Below are positions 52,545 to 63,862 of a stretch of DNA of 64,000 bases, in pieces. Both the position numbers and the translations under genes were made by a program. Under the pieces are notes generated by a model, which was not told where the DNA came from, made no database searches, and saw only the letters and a list, made by a program, of their open reading frames with translations. Position 1 is the stretch's first letter. Every line of letters begins with the position of its first letter. Source of the stretch: Bradyrhizobium septentrionale (GTDB lineage Bacteria > Pseudomonadota > Alphaproteobacteria > Rhizobiales > Xanthobacteraceae); NCBI RefSeq assembly GCF_011516645.4, contig NZ_CP088285.1, positions 3,428,501-3,492,500 on the forward strand, read 5' to 3'.

Positions 52545-53393
52545 ATGCCGAAACCTCCGCCTCCTTCCGCCAATCGTGGGCCCGGCCCATCCCCGGTTCT
52601 GCAACGCGCCGTGGTCGCGTTGCAGATGAGGCAGGTCGTCGAGGCCGAGCGGCTGGCAGGGGAGGTGTTGAAGGCAAACCGGACCGATGTCGGCGCGGCC
52701 TCGATCCTGGCGCGGGCGCTGATGGCGCAGAACCGCAACGAGGAGGCGATCGCGCCGCTCGAGCGAGCCGCCCGCCGCGTCGAGGATGCCGGCATCGAGA
52801 CGCTGCTCGGCGCGGCGCTCGGCGCCGCCGGCCGCCGCAACGAGGCGATCGATGTGTTGCGGCGAACCACCGCGCGGCGGCCACCGTTCCTTCCCGCATT
52901 TCAGGAACTGGCAGGGCAATTGGCTGCGGCCGGTCGCATCGACCAGGCGGTTGCCGTGATCGAAAGCGCGATCGCTCTCGCGCCTGGGACCCTCGAGTTG
53001 CAGATCTTGCTCGCGCAGCTGCTGCCTGATTGCAATCAGCGCAACCGAGCGCGCGAGATTCTGGAGAAGCTGCGCATTGTGGCGCCGGGACATCCCGCAA
53101 TCCTGCCCGCGCTCGCGCGTGTGCTGCTGCTCGATGGCGACTACGCGGCCGCCGCGGAGCTCTATCGTCAGGTGCTGGCGCAGCGCCCCGACGACCCCCT
53201 GACGCGCCTCAGCTACTCCGCCTGTCTTCTGGAAATGGGCGACCGCGCCGGCGGCGAAGCCAATCTGCGTCTGGCGTTGCGCGGCCGGCCGCAAATGATC
53301 GGCCGCACGACGGCCGCGCTGACCATGTCATCGCATGGCCGCTTCTTCTTCCGTCCCAGCGGGTTTGCGAAATTCCTCGGCGAGCCCAGGTAG
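52545..53393 (+). CDS. Tetratricopeptide-repeat protein
   Basis: 282 residues without a signal peptide. About six TPR-like helical pairs, for example AERLAGEVLKANRTDVGAASILARAL, EEAIAPLERAARRVEDAGIETLLGAAL, DQAVAVIESAIALAPGTLELQILLAQLL and AAAELYRQVLAQRPDDPLTRLSYSACLLEMG. Likely a scaffold. Divergent from GT87; a role in glycosylation is possible but not shown. Start ATG 52545. Confidence 0.82.
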   Translation: MPKPPPPSANRGPGPSPVLQRAVVALQMRQVVEAERLAGEVLKANRTDVGAASILARALMAQNRNEEAIAPLERAARRVEDAGIETLLGAALGAAGRRNEAIDVLRRTTARRPPFLPAFQELAGQLAAAGRIDQAVAVIESAIALAPGTLELQILLAQLLPDCNQRNRAREILEKLRIVAPGHPAILPALARVLLLDGDYAAAAELYRQVLAQRPDDPLTRLSYSACLLEMGDRAGGEANLRLALRGRPQMIGRTTAALTMSSHGRFFFRPSGFAKFLGEPR

Positions 53394-53532
53394 TTTTGCT
53401 GGAGCCTGCACCCGTAAACTCGCGACCGCTTCACTTTCGAACGGCGATGTAGAACCCGACATGAATGTATGTCGGCCCTGGGCCTTTGGGGCAGCGGCGG
53501 AGATAAGATCAACTCCGCCAGACCTGAGGCTG

Positions 53533-55575
53533 TTACTTCGACGGTTCGGCGCCGGGTTCCTTTGAGGTAACCGCGCCGCTGACCGTCAGCGGATCAACCC
53601 TGATTTCCTTGAGCTTGGCCGCGACGTCGGCCGGGACATCGTCCTGGTAACGGCCGCCGAGATACTTTGCCAGAAACGCTTCGATTGCCGACATCATTGC
53701 AAGATTGTTGATCGGTCGTGCAAAGCCGTGGCCCTCATCGGGGGCGACGAGATATTCGACGGGCTTTCCGTTGTCGCGGACGGCGGCGACGATCTGATTG
53801 CTCTCCCGGATATTGACGCGCGGATCGTTCTTGCCCTGGACCACCATCAACGGCGTCACGATATCGCTCGCCCGTGTGAGCGGCGATGCGGCGATCAGAA
53901 GGGATCTGCCCTCCGCGGTCGTCGGATCTGCGACGCGCGTGTACATCGCCTTCTTGCCGGCTTCCCAATATGCCGGCATCAGGTCGAGTTGCGTGACGAG
54001 ATTGGATGGCCCCACGATATCCACGGCTGCAGCGTAAAGGTTGGGTGTAAACGTCACGCCGGCGAGCGTCGCATAGCCGCCGTAGGAGATGCCGACGATG
54101 CCGACCCGCTTTGGGTCCACCGTTCCATCGGCCACCAACGCCTTCACGCCCCAGGTCAGGTCGTCCTGCATTTTTCGGCCCCATTCGCCGTTTCCGGCGT
54201 TGAGGTAAGCCTTGCCGTATCCGGTTGAACCTCGGAAGTTCGGCTGCAGCACGGCGTAGCCGCGGTTGGCAAGGAATTGAGCAAAGCCGTTGTAGCCGAA
54301 CATGTCCTGCGCCCAGGGACCGCCGTGCGGATTGACGATCAAGGGCAAGTTCGTCGCCGGCAAGCCCTTCGGCAGTGTCAGATAGGCTGGAATATCAAGC
54401 CCGTCTGACGATTTGTAATGATAGGGCCGGCGTTCCGAAAGCGCGGCACGCGGTATTGCCTCGCGGACGCGGTATTGCAGCGCCAGGGTCTGCGCTCCCG
54501 GATTCCACACATAGATGTCGCCCGGATCGGTGTCGCTGTGCGCGCTGACGATCCACAGGCTCTCGTCCGTGGTTCGAGCGCCAAGGCGCACTTCCTTGCC
54601 GGGAAGTTGCGACTCCAGCCAGCGAAGCTGCGTCTCAAATGCGGAATCCTTGAAGTACCGCCGAACGCCGTCGTCCTCGTACTTCGTGAAAAGAACGCGA
54701 TGATCCGCGACGGAGAGGATGACACCACCGAAATCGACGCGCTTTTGCGGATCGCTTTCGACCGTCGTCGTGGCGCCGGTCGCCGGATCCAGCATTTCCA
54801 GTTCAGTCAGATTCAGTGGTCCCCGGTTGGTCACCAGGTAAACCAGTCTGTTCTCCGCGTCGAAACCCGACTGGCCGCAGGATTCCAGCACGTCGCAGCT
54901 GTAGATAAGCTTGAATTCATCCGGATCAATGCGCAGGAACTCCTTGTTTCCCGTTGCGGTCAGGCGCACGGCCATCCGCATCGTGCCGTCGTGATCGAAC
55001 ACCCAGTTGCCGATGCGCTCCGTGTTCTTGCGCAGCAGCGTCTTCTCGCCGGTCGACAGACGCAATTCGTACAGGTCATGCCAGCGGGCATCGCGGTCGT
55101 TCAGGCCGATATAGATGATGTCAGGCTTGGTCTTGGGCACGGAGTAGATCACGGTTCGAACATGCTGCAGGTCGGTCAGCGCGCGTGTCGGCGGCACGCC
55201 GGTTGCCGGGTCGGCTGCGAGCGTCGGATCGATCGCGTACACGTTGAAATTCTCATCGCCGCCGGCATCCTGAACAAACAGGATGAATTTCGAATCCTGG
55301 CTCCAGAAATAGCCGCTGACCGGCCGTTTGGTCTGGGCGCTGAGGGGGCGCGCGGCGCTGAACGGCTCGCCGGTTCGTTTCACCCAAATGTTGCGGGTGC
55401 CCTTATAGGGCTTCAGAAAGGAAACGAACTGCCCATCCGGCGAAATCCGCTCGCCGGCGATGTCGTCGTCGCCGAAGAACAGGGTCCTGTCGAGGATCGG
55501 CGGCTGTTCCGCTCGAACGGTGAGCGGTGCAGCGAGGATAGCAAGCACTGAAGCCAGCAGAACGAAGGTCTTCAT
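53533..55575 (-). CDS. S9 family (prolyl oligopeptidase-like) peptidase, exported
   Basis: 680 residues from ATG 55575 with signal peptide [22 protein letters not shown]-terminal beta-propeller with repeats such as [15 protein letters not shown] and [17 protein letters not shown]-terminal alpha/beta hydrolase with nucleophile [12 protein letters not shown], Asp in [10 protein letters not shown] and His in [11 protein letters not shown]. Acts on peptides in the periplasm. Convergent with the TPR gene. Confidence 0.9.
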   Translation of the reverse strand: MKTFVLLASVLAILAAPLTVRAEQPPILDRTLFFGDDDIAGERISPDGQFVSFLKPYKGTRNIWVKRTGEPFSAARPLSAQTKRPVSGYFWSQDSKFILFVQDAGGDENFNVYAIDPTLAADPATGVPPTRALTDLQHVRTVIYSVPKTKPDIIYIGLNDRDARWHDLYELRLSTGEKTLLRKNTERIGNWVFDHDGTMRMAVRLTATGNKEFLRIDPDEFKLIYSCDVLESCGQSGFDAENRLVYLVTNRGPLNLTELEMLDPATGATTTVESDPQKRVDFGGVILSVADHRVLFTKYEDDGVRRYFKDSAFETQLRWLESQLPGKEVRLGARTTDESLWIVSAHSDTDPGDIYVWNPGAQTLALQYRVREAIPRAALSERRPYHYKSSDGLDIPAYLTLPKGLPATNLPLIVNPHGGPWAQDMFGYNGFAQFLANRGYAVLQPNFRGSTGYGKAYLNAGNGEWGRKMQDDLTWGVKALVADGTVDPKRVGIVGISYGGYATLAGVTFTPNLYAAAVDIVGPSNLVTQLDLMPAYWEAGKKAMYTRVADPTTAEGRSLLIAASPLTRASDIVTPLMVVQGKNDPRVNIRESNQIVAAVRDNGKPVEYLVAPDEGHGFARPINNLAMMSAIEAFLAKYLGGRYQDDVPADVAAKLKEIRVDPLTVSGAVTSKEPGAEPSK

Positions 55576-56099
55576 ATTCCGCTCCCACACCGCGGCGGCA
55601 ACCTTGTTGCCGCCGTCATTTCAACTTCAGGTGACGCGCCGGGCATCTTACATCGCTTGCTGTCGTCAGGCGGACACCGATGCGTGATGATCTAACCTAA
55701 GCGAGAACGAATGCTTGACCGCGCCCGATCCATCGGGAGACGCTCCCCTGATCGAAGATGGGGCCGGGTGGGCGCGGCACCCCTGCCACTGAGTTGCCCG
55801 ACGGCGCAAGTCCCCACGGCAAAAATATTTCGCTTTATCAGAAGTGCAACTCAATGCTATAGCAACAGCCGTCTCACCCGATCGAGGGGCGCTTCGCGGT
55901 CGTCACGGGTGTTGCGGTGAGATGCGGTGGACGCTGATGTCACAACTGACGAACGTGACTGAAGCGGACGGTGAAGTCGTGTGGTCCTGACGCCCTAGCG
56001 GCAGGTGTCCTCTCGCAAGACGCGAAAGCGTGGTTGCGAAGGCGGTGACAAACAAGCCCAGTCTCGCCGGGGAGAGCACGAAATAAGCCGTAACCCATC

Positions 56100-56208
56100 G
56101 CGCAGGGAAAGCCGGAGTGTTTCCGGTTACACCTGTGATCCTACCCCCGAGCTTTCTACCCTTTGCTCGGGGCCCATGGGTGCGATCGGCACCCGGCTTT
56201 CCCTGCGC
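56100..56208. repeat. Structured repeat or candidate small RNA with 16-bp closing stem
   Basis: Outer arms GCGCAGGGAAAGCCGG (56100-56115) and CCGGCTTTCCCTGCGC (56193-56208) pair perfectly. Inside, CCCCGAGC/GCTCGGGG forms a second hairpin (within 56145-56172). The segment 55920-56100 before it looks like part of the same dispersed element as I recall it from Bradyrhizobium genomes. Function unknown. Confidence 0.6.
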
Positions 56209-56291
56209 CCTCTGTTCAAGGAGAGGGCGGAACGAGATGCAAAGCTCGGGCAATCATGTCGCGAGAATGCGAACCTGCGTCCCACCCACAC

Positions 56292-56393
56292 TGTCATCGC
56301 CCGGCTCGACCGGGCGATCCAGTACGCCGCGGCCCCTCGGCTCAAGCACTAGCGTCTCTGGAATACTGGATCACCCGCATGCGCGGGTGATGA
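56292..56393. repeat. Intergenic hairpin repeat
   Basis: TCATCGCCCGG-CTCGA-CCGGGCGAT at the left and ATCACCCGC-ATGC-GCGGGTGAT at the right, with CCAGTA/TACTGG between, form a nested inverted repeat. Confidence 0.6.
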
Positions 56394-56506
56394 CACCGAA
56401 CACGCTGTTTGACATTCGAATCCGAACCCACCCCGTCGTCCCCGCGCAAAGGCTTCGCCTTTGTCACTGGAGGTGCGAGCTTTGCGCGCAATTGCGCCGC
56501 TGGGCG

Positions 56507-56580
56507 AGCCTCGAAGGATGCGCGGCCCGGCTGGGGGCCGTCGATCCTTCGAGACGCGCTACGCGCTCCTCAGGATGACG
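56507..56580. repeat. Intergenic hairpin repeat, type B (partial copy)
   Basis: Shares CTCGAAGGATG, CGGCCCGGCTG, CCGTCGATCCTTCGAGACG and CTCCTCAGGATGACGG with the copy at 17589-17692, but lacks its left outer arm. Confidence 0.75.
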
Positions 56581-56640
56581 GAATCGATAGTCGTGCCAGG
56601 TTGCACCGAAGCCGACTGCGACGCGGTCTCGCCCGCCGAT

Positions 56641-57354
56641 CTACGTCCGGAATTGCCGACGATAGAGCCCAGACTCGCGGGCGATCCTCTTGGACAGTTC
56701 CTGTGCGCGCGATGTTTCATCCGGCGTCATCGCCGCGGTCTGCGGGACCCAGTTTTCGCGCTTCACCGGGAAGCATTGCGCAATCGGCGTGCCCTTGGGC
56801 AACACGCCGTTGAAATTGGTGTCGTGCCAGCGTGCTGGGAAATGAATCCAGCTGTCGTGAAACAGATCGCAATCGACCAGGCCGGTCAGTGTGGTGAACG
56901 GCAGGTCGAACCGATTGACCGGATGCGTGAAGAACAGCGAGTAGCCCGCCGGCGCCTCGATGGTCCACAGATTGACAAACTTGATGACGAAGCGGTCGGC
57001 CTCGAACAGCGGCGAGCCGACCACCTGGCTTTCGTCGTGGAATCCGACCGGCGAGCGCGGGAATTCGAGCTCGCCCCCGGCCGGAAGGTCGTTGTCCCAT
57101 GTGATCGCGCCATTCTCGACCTTGAGATCGCAGACCAGCGGCAACAGGAAACCTGATGTCATCGCATCGACGAATGGCGGGCAGCGCTTGACGGTATCCT
57201 CCTCGCGATTGCTCATCGCATTGAAGGACTGCGTCGGCATCGCCTTGAGCCATCCGGGAAGGCCTAATGACGCGGGCACCGGCGGCGGAATCTTGCCCTC
57301 GAGCTCCGCCGGACAGCGGAATTTGATGGTCATCGCTTCGTTGTTGTTGGACAC
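56641..57354 (-). CDS. Conserved hypothetical protein (DUF6065-like)
   Basis: About 237 residues from GTG 57354, which has AAGGG eight bases upstream; TTG 57378 and ATG 57333 are alternatives. No signal or transmembrane segment. Recognisable blocks are KFRCPAELEGKIPPPVPASLGLPGWLKAMP, VKRCPPFVDAMTSGFLLPLVCDLKV, NLWTIEAPAGYSLFFTHPVNRFDLPFTTLTGLVDCD and HFPARWHDTNFNGVLPKGTPIAQCFPVKRENW. I associate these with DUF6065 from memory; the His/Asp pattern HDSWIHFPARWHD and cupin-like PKGTPIAQ hint at a beta-barrel fold. Function unknown. Confidence 0.7.
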   Translation of the reverse strand: MSNNNEAMTIKFRCPAELEGKIPPPVPASLGLPGWLKAMPTQSFNAMSNREEDTVKRCPPFVDAMTSGFLLPLVCDLKVENGAITWDNDLPAGGELEFPRSPVGFHDESQVVGSPLFEADRFVIKFVNLWTIEAPAGYSLFFTHPVNRFDLPFTTLTGLVDCDLFHDSWIHFPARWHDTNFNGVLPKGTPIAQCFPVKRENWVPQTAAMTPDETSRAQELSKRIARESGLYRRQFRT

Positions 57355-57587
57355 GGCTTTGGCCCTTGGTTCGTTCAATGTCGGCAGCGCCCTTGCGCCA
57401 GTCGATGCTGATCTAGCACGCGATGGCGCCGCGGAGAAAGCAGCCGCATCTGCCGCGGCGCGAACCGCGGGATGGAGCTATAAGCTGTTGTTATCGTGAC
57501 GGATAAGGCAAGTCCTCTATTCCCGGTTCGGCGCGCACCAATGCTGCTTTTCACGCGTCGTTCCGTTCACCGGTGTGCAACACTCTG

Positions 57588-57618
57588 CCGACAGGCATTG
57601 GCTTTCGATGCCTGTCGG
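57588..57618. promoter_or_regulatory. Perfect hairpin upstream of aspartate ammonia-lyase
   Basis: 11-base arms CCGACAGGCAT and ATGCCTGTCGG around a nine-base loop, 57 bases before the aspA start. It could be an operator or a leader hairpin; no U-run follows. The rest of 57379-57675 shows no gene. Confidence 0.5.
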
Positions 57619-57675
57619 GCGCATCATGGCCGGTGTCGCTGACGACAGGATTTGCAAGAGGTAACGGAGGGACCG

Positions 57676-59211
<1,536 letters not shown>

Positions 59212-59250
59212 GGAACGGGTTGAGAGCAAGCCTCAGAAGTGAGCCGAGCG

Positions 59251-59345
59251 AGCTCGTCATGGCCGGGCTTGTCCCGGCCATCCACGTCTTTCTCACGCGG
59301 AAGCCAAGACGTGGATGCCCGGCACAAGGCCGGGCATGACGAGCT
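59251..59345. repeat. Intergenic inverted repeat
   Basis: AGCTCGTCATGGCCGGGCTT / AAGGCCGGGCATGACGAGCT at the ends and CCACGTCTT/AAGACGTGG inside. It separates the convergent aspA and di-heme protein genes. Confidence 0.75.
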
Positions 59346-59413
59346 TGTGGATGGATCGAGCGCATCTGCAGTGGCCCTGCCTCGCGGGAGAGGGGGCGCA
59401 GTCCCTTCGGGGC

Positions 59414-61249
59414 TTACAGCGTCTTGATGAACTCGATCAAAGCGCGGCGCTCGTTTTCCGTCAGCTCCGGCCCGATCACACCGGTGCGCTTCTCGTTCGA
59501 GAATTCGTGTCCGGCATTGCTGTTGCCGCGCTTGGTGGTGTCGAGCACGAAGCCGTTCTTGATCTTGTCCTTCCAGGCATAGCCGAGATCCTTGGGATCA
59601 TACTCGCGGCTGCCGAGATAGAAGGTCGAGGGACGCTCCCTCACCGGCGACAGCAGCGCGTAGATGGTCGGGACCGATCCGTTGTGCAGGTAGGGCGGCG
59701 TCGCCCAGATGCCGTTGAGCGGCCGGACCTTGTAGGCGAGCGGCGCCTGGATCTCGTTCGGCCGGTAGCCGTTGATGCGCTTGCGATCCTCCGGCGGAGT
59801 CTTGTTCTGGTCGTACCAATAGTTGACGGCCTTCTCGACGAGGTCGCCGAGCGCGGGTCCGAAACTGCCGTCCTTGATCTTCAGATTGGCCGGCGTCTCG
59901 ACGATGCGGCTCGCAAGGCCCTCGGCCTGCGCGCTGTCGGTGCCGATCAGGCTGATCGGAATCATCTCGACGTCGAGCAGCGGCTGGCCGGCGTCGTTCT
60001 TGATCCAGCGCTTCTTGTCCTTGAACAGCGCAAAGGCTTCGCCCGACGGCAGCGCCTTGCTGTTGATCGCCGGGCCATGGCAGCCCTGACAATGCGTCTT
60101 GTAGAGCCCGCCGCCTATCGTCGCGAGAGGCATGTCGATCTGCGGCAGGATTTTCTCCGGCCATTTCGGCGACGCCAGGCCGCCAAAGCCCTTGTCCTCG
60201 CTGGGCGGCTCGCCGGCGATCATCCGCTCCATCTCGTGCAGCACGTCGATCCGCGCGCTCGATTTGAACAGGCCTCGGGACTCGTCGAGCAGATTGAGCT
60301 CGGCGCTGACGCCGAGCGCCTCGCCGGCGTTGCGTACCATCGGCTGCATGATCGAGCCGTCATATTGCACCCAGCTGAACCATGGCGCGTTCCAGATCCG
60401 CGGGAAATGCACCGGCGCCGAATGCGAGGCGTAGTTGTCCGGATTGTTCAGGTCGATCGAGAACACCTGGTTGCCGATCCGGTTCAGCGCGTCGAGCCGC
60501 GCATAGCCTTCCTCGACGCTGTTGGCGGCGACCTTGGTCTCCAACGAATTGATGTTGGCGTATTGCTTCAGCACCAGATCGAGCTGGCCGCGCAGCGCCA
60601 TGCGCTCGTCGAGGCTCGCATCCTTGCCGAGGATCTCGTCGGCAAAGCGCGAGAAGCGGCCCGGCCAGAACCGGGTCAAGAGCAGCGAGACGCCGACGCT
60701 CTTCTGGAATTCGAACAGATTGGTGTTGGCCGGTCCGCCGTCGATCACGATCTCGGTACCGCGATAGGTGAAGCTTCCGGTGTGACAGGCCGCGCAGGTC
60801 AGTCCGACCCCGGTCATGTCGGCCTTGCTGTGCGGGTTGCGCCAGGGCGCGCCGTTGGCATCCGTCATCGGAGTGCCCTGCGCGAAGCCGATCGGCAGCG
60901 CATCGGGCTTGCCCGGGATCACGGTGTCGGGAATAAAGCCGAAGCGGCCGAGATAATTGGTCTCGCTGAGCCGCGGCGCCGCCGTGAACAGCGGCCACAC
61001 CGTCGGCTGTTCCAGCGCCATGAACCATTCATGGGGAATGCCGAAGGTCCGGGTGCCCTGGTCGGCGTGATAGAACCAGCGCAGCCGCTCGGCGCTGACA
61101 TTCTGATCCAGCCACACGCTCTTTGCCGGCGGTTGGTAGTCGACGACCTTGACGCGGAAGCCGCTCACCACCGTTTCGATATCGTCCTTGAAGTAGAGGA
61201 CGCCGGCGACAATCAGCAGTCCGATGAAGAAGATCGTCTTGCGAGGCAT
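59414..61249 (-). CDS. RoxA-like di-heme cytochrome c (peroxidase-like)
   Basis: 611 residues, anchored or secreted through an N-terminal hydrophobic segment (IFFIGLLIVAGVLYF). Two haem motifs: CAACH in VGLTCAACHTGSFTYRG and CQGCH in YKTHCQGCHGPAINS. Blocks WFYHADQGTRTFGIPHEWF, FPRIWNAPWFSWVQYDGSIMQPMVRNAGEALG and APLAYKVRPLNGIWATPPYLHNGSVPTIYALL match the family that includes rubber oxygenase RoxA and RoxA-like di-haem proteins. Activity cannot be assigned; an organic-substrate oxygenase or peroxidase in the periplasm is possible. Confidence 0.85.
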   Translation of the reverse strand: MPRKTIFFIGLLIVAGVLYFKDDIETVVSGFRVKVVDYQPPAKSVWLDQNVSAERLRWFYHADQGTRTFGIPHEWFMALEQPTVWPLFTAAPRLSETNYLGRFGFIPDTVIPGKPDALPIGFAQGTPMTDANGAPWRNPHSKADMTGVGLTCAACHTGSFTYRGTEIVIDGGPANTNLFEFQKSVGVSLLLTRFWPGRFSRFADEILGKDASLDERMALRGQLDLVLKQYANINSLETKVAANSVEEGYARLDALNRIGNQVFSIDLNNPDNYASHSAPVHFPRIWNAPWFSWVQYDGSIMQPMVRNAGEALGVSAELNLLDESRGLFKSSARIDVLHEMERMIAGEPPSEDKGFGGLASPKWPEKILPQIDMPLATIGGGLYKTHCQGCHGPAINSKALPSGEAFALFKDKKRWIKNDAGQPLLDVEMIPISLIGTDSAQAEGLASRIVETPANLKIKDGSFGPALGDLVEKAVNYWYDQNKTPPEDRKRINGYRPNEIQAPLAYKVRPLNGIWATPPYLHNGSVPTIYALLSPVRERPSTFYLGSREYDPKDLGYAWKDKIKNGFVLDTTKRGNSNAGHEFSNEKRTGVIGPELTENERRALIEFIKTL

Positions 61250-61521
61250 GCCCCGTCCCCCAATTCGTGGTACCCGCGCGTCATATGGACGAGATGTTAA
61301 AAATCGCCGAAAACAAGTTCGCGTTCTGCGTGTGTCATGCTGCGCGCCATCCTACAGTGGCGGCTCTTGGTCTAACAACGGAAATGTTGCAAAGGCAATG
61401 TTGCAAAGGAAATGTTGATCGGCTGTGAGCCATCTCACTTGCGGCGTCGTCGCGGCGGCATTTGCGCGCATCAAGGCCTACGGCTAGAACTAACGGCGCA
61501 ACAATTCTTCGAGATATCATC

Positions 61522-62202
61522 TTGAACGCGTCAGGCGCGCAACCGCTCACGATCACGATCTCGGACGACAGCACGGTGTCCGCGCTGCTGCTGCGCCCGG
61601 CGCAGCCGCGTGCGGCTTATGTGTTTGCGCATGGCGCCGGCGCCGGCATGGCGCATGCCTCGATGGAGTCGATTGCGGTCGGCCTCGCCGAGCGCGGCAT
61701 CGCGACGCTGCGCTATCAGTTTCCCTACATGGAGAAGGGCAGCAAGCGGCCCGATCCGCCCGCCGTCGCGCAGGCAACGGTGCGCGCCGCGGTGGCGGAG
61801 ACTGCGCGGCGTTGCGGCGAACTGCCGCTGTTCGCCGGCGGCAAGTCGTTCGGCGGACGCATGACCTCGCAGGCGCAGGCGAAAGCGCCGCTCGCCGGCG
61901 TGCGCGGGCTGGTGTTTCTCGGCTTCCCCCTGCATCCCGCCGGCCAGCCGTCGAGCGAGCGGGCCAAACATCTCGCCGAGGTCAAGGTCCCGATGCTGTT
62001 CCTGCAGGGCACCCGCGATGCGCTGGCCGAGCTCGACCTGCTCGAGCCTGTGGTGAAGGCGCTGGGTAGCCGTGCGACGCTGCATCTGGTGCAGGAGGCC
62101 GATCACTCCTTCCATGTCCTCAAGCGCTCCGGCCGCAACGACCGCGAGGTGATGGCCGAGTTGCTCGATGCGTTCGCGGCGTGGGTGGCCAAGCATTCGT
62201 GA
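61522..62202 (+). CDS. Alpha/beta-family hydrolase (dienelactone-hydrolase-like)
   Basis: About 226 residues with TTG 61522; an in-frame TTG at 61462 would add 20. Blocks [41 protein letters not shown], nucleophile [14 protein letters not shown], Asp in [12 protein letters not shown] and His in [13 protein letters not shown]. This is the KAT8-regulatory/YcjY-like alpha/beta group. Substrate unknown. The start is not firmly decided. Confidence 0.8.
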   Translation: MNASGAQPLTITISDDSTVSALLLRPAQPRAAYVFAHGAGAGMAHASMESIAVGLAERGIATLRYQFPYMEKGSKRPDPPAVAQATVRAAVAETARRCGELPLFAGGKSFGGRMTSQAQAKAPLAGVRGLVFLGFPLHPAGQPSSERAKHLAEVKVPMLFLQGTRDALAELDLLEPVVKALGSRATLHLVQEADHSFHVLKRSGRNDREVMAELLDAFAAWVAKHS

Positions 62203-62212
62203 GTCGTAACCC

Positions 62213-62946
62213 ATGACAAAGATCCTGATGTCAATCCCAACACCACCGTGTCGATGACCGCGACCATCGCCACCGCCGCGCAGGCGGTTGCCGCATCCGG
62301 CACCGAGATCGTGGCGGTCACCTCGTCGATGGGGCCGGCCTCGATCGAGGGCTTCTACGACGAGGCGTTTGCCGTTCCCGGCCTGATCGAGGCGCTGTTG
62401 AAGACGCCCGATGCGGCCGCCGGCATCATCGGCTGCTTCGACGACACCGGGCTCGATGCCGCGCGGTCGGCAGCGCGCTACCCGGTGGTCGGCATCTGCG
62501 AAGCGGCGCTGGTCACGGCCGGACAGATCGCTAAACGCATCGGCATCGTCACCACGCTGCCGCGCTCGATCGTGCCGCTGGAAGAGCTGGTCCGCCGCTA
62601 CGGCTTTGCTGACCGCGCCGTGGTCACTGCCTGCGACGTCGCAGTGCTCGATCTCGAGAAGCCGGGCTCGGGCGCCAGGCCAAAGCTGCAGGCGGAGATT
62701 GCGCGGGCGCTGGAGAAGGGGGCCGACGCCATCGTGCTCGGCTGTGCGGGCATGGCCGATCTTGCGCATGAGCTGTCGGTGCAATTCGGCGTTCCCGTGG
62801 TCGATGGCGTCGCCGCCGCCGTGAAGCAGGCGGAAGCGCTCGCCGGTCTCAAGCTCACGACGTCACGCCGAGGCGCTTACGCTTCGCCGGCGGCGAAAAA
62901 GTACATCGGATTGCTCGAAGGATTCGCGCTAGCTCCAAAGGAGTGA
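62213..62946 (+). pseudogene. Aspartate/glutamate/hydantoin racemase family protein with N-terminal frame break
   Basis: The natural start ATG 62213 reads MTKILM and then loses frame; adding one base at 62230/62231 restores the conserved MTKILM-x-NPNTTVSMTATIA. The body to 62946 is intact: IIGCFDDTGLDAARSAARYPVVGICEAAL with the first catalytic Cys, and ADAIVLGCAGMADLAHEL with the second. As sequenced, a late GTG at 62248 would give a protein lacking the first strand and the NPNT motif. Hydantoin racemases act on D/L-hydantoins or related acids. The gene is either damaged or affected by a sequence error. Confidence 0.75.
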
Positions 62947-62949
62947 CCT

Positions 62950-63032
62950 CGTCATTGCGAGGAGCGAAGCGACGAAGCAATCCACTTCTCTACAAGCACC
63001 GGTATGGATTGCTTCGCTTGCTCGCAATGACG
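62950..63032. repeat. Intergenic hairpin repeat, type A
   Basis: CGTCATTGCGAGGAGCGAAG ... GCTTCGCTTGCTCGCAATGACGG, the second copy of the element at 17482-17570. Confidence 0.8.
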
Positions 63033-63042
63033 GTGAGACTGC

Positions 63043-63822
63043 CTAAGGCACCGCACCGCCATAGATCCGGTCGCGCAGGCGGCGCATGCCGGCGAGCCAG
63101 CGCTCGCGATTGGTGGCCTTGCGCTGCATGTATTCCTGCACCTGCGGATGCGAGAGAATCAGGAAGCGCTCCTCGGCCATCGCCTCGATCACCATCCGCG
63201 CCACCTCTGGTGCCTGCAGCACGCCGTCGACGCGCGCCGCGCTCGGACCCGGCGTCGTCATGCCGGTTTGCACCGATTGCGGACAGAGCACGGAGACGCG
63301 GATGCCGCGATCGCCATACTGGATGGCGAGATGTTCGGCGAGCGCGACCGCGGCGCTCTTGGTCACGCCGTAAGGCATCGAGTTCAGCGAGGCCAGTAGC
63401 CCCGCGGCCGATGCGGTGTTGATGAGATAGCCGGAGCCGCGTGCCAGCATGCCGGGCACCAGCACACGCGCCGCGAACACGTGACTCATCACATGCACCC
63501 GCCAGCTCACATCCCAGTCGGCATCGGACGCGCCTTCCTGTCCCTTGCGCGACAATCCGGCATTGGAGAAGAACACGTCGACCGGGCCATATTTGTCCTC
63601 GGCCGCGGCGATCAGCGCCCTGATGTCCTCCTCGAGCCCGACATCGGCGGTGACCGCAAGCCCGTCGATATCGCCGGCGACGCTGGCGAGCCGGTCGCGC
63701 GAGGTCTTGAGATCGGCGACCACGACGCCGCGGGCGCCGGCCTCCGCATAGGCGCGCGCCACCGCTTCGCCGATCCCGCTCGCGCCGCCGGTGACGACGC
63801 AGACCTTGTCCTTGACGTGCAT
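63043..63822 (-). CDS. SDR family oxidoreductase
   Basis: 259 residues from ATG 63822, preceded by CAGGGA. Cofactor motif VTGGASGIGEAVARAYAEAGA with Asp in VVVADLKTS (NAD preference), NAG in FFSNAGLS, catalytic Ser in NTASAAGLLAS and Tyr-Lys in MPYGVTKSAAVAL. It is followed upstream (same strand, 40 bases) by the end of a ketopantoate reductase-like gene. Substrate unknown. Confidence 0.88.
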   Translation of the reverse strand: MHVKDKVCVVTGGASGIGEAVARAYAEAGARGVVVADLKTSRDRLASVAGDIDGLAVTADVGLEEDIRALIAAAEDKYGPVDVFFSNAGLSRKGQEGASDADWDVSWRVHVMSHVFAARVLVPGMLARGSGYLINTASAAGLLASLNSMPYGVTKSAAVALAEHLAIQYGDRGIRVSVLCPQSVQTGMTTPGPSAARVDGVLQAPEVARMVIEAMAEERFLILSHPQVQEYMQRKATNRERWLAGMRRLRDRIYGGAVP

Positions 63823-63862
63823 GGTTTGATGTCCCTGCTTGTTATCGTGGTGGGGCGGATTG

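Larger units (their letters stand above)
55576..56640. other. Gene-free kilobase of intergenic repeats
   Basis: No frame here shows convincing coding sequence. The left 340 bases contain the S9 peptidase promoter region (less GC-rich around 55820-55870); the rest is a mosaic of repeats listed separately. Confidence 0.6.

Noticed and set aside
55920..56220. Group II intron or retron end
   Set aside because: No reverse transcriptase frame and no domain V-like hairpin; the structure looks like a dispersed repeat.
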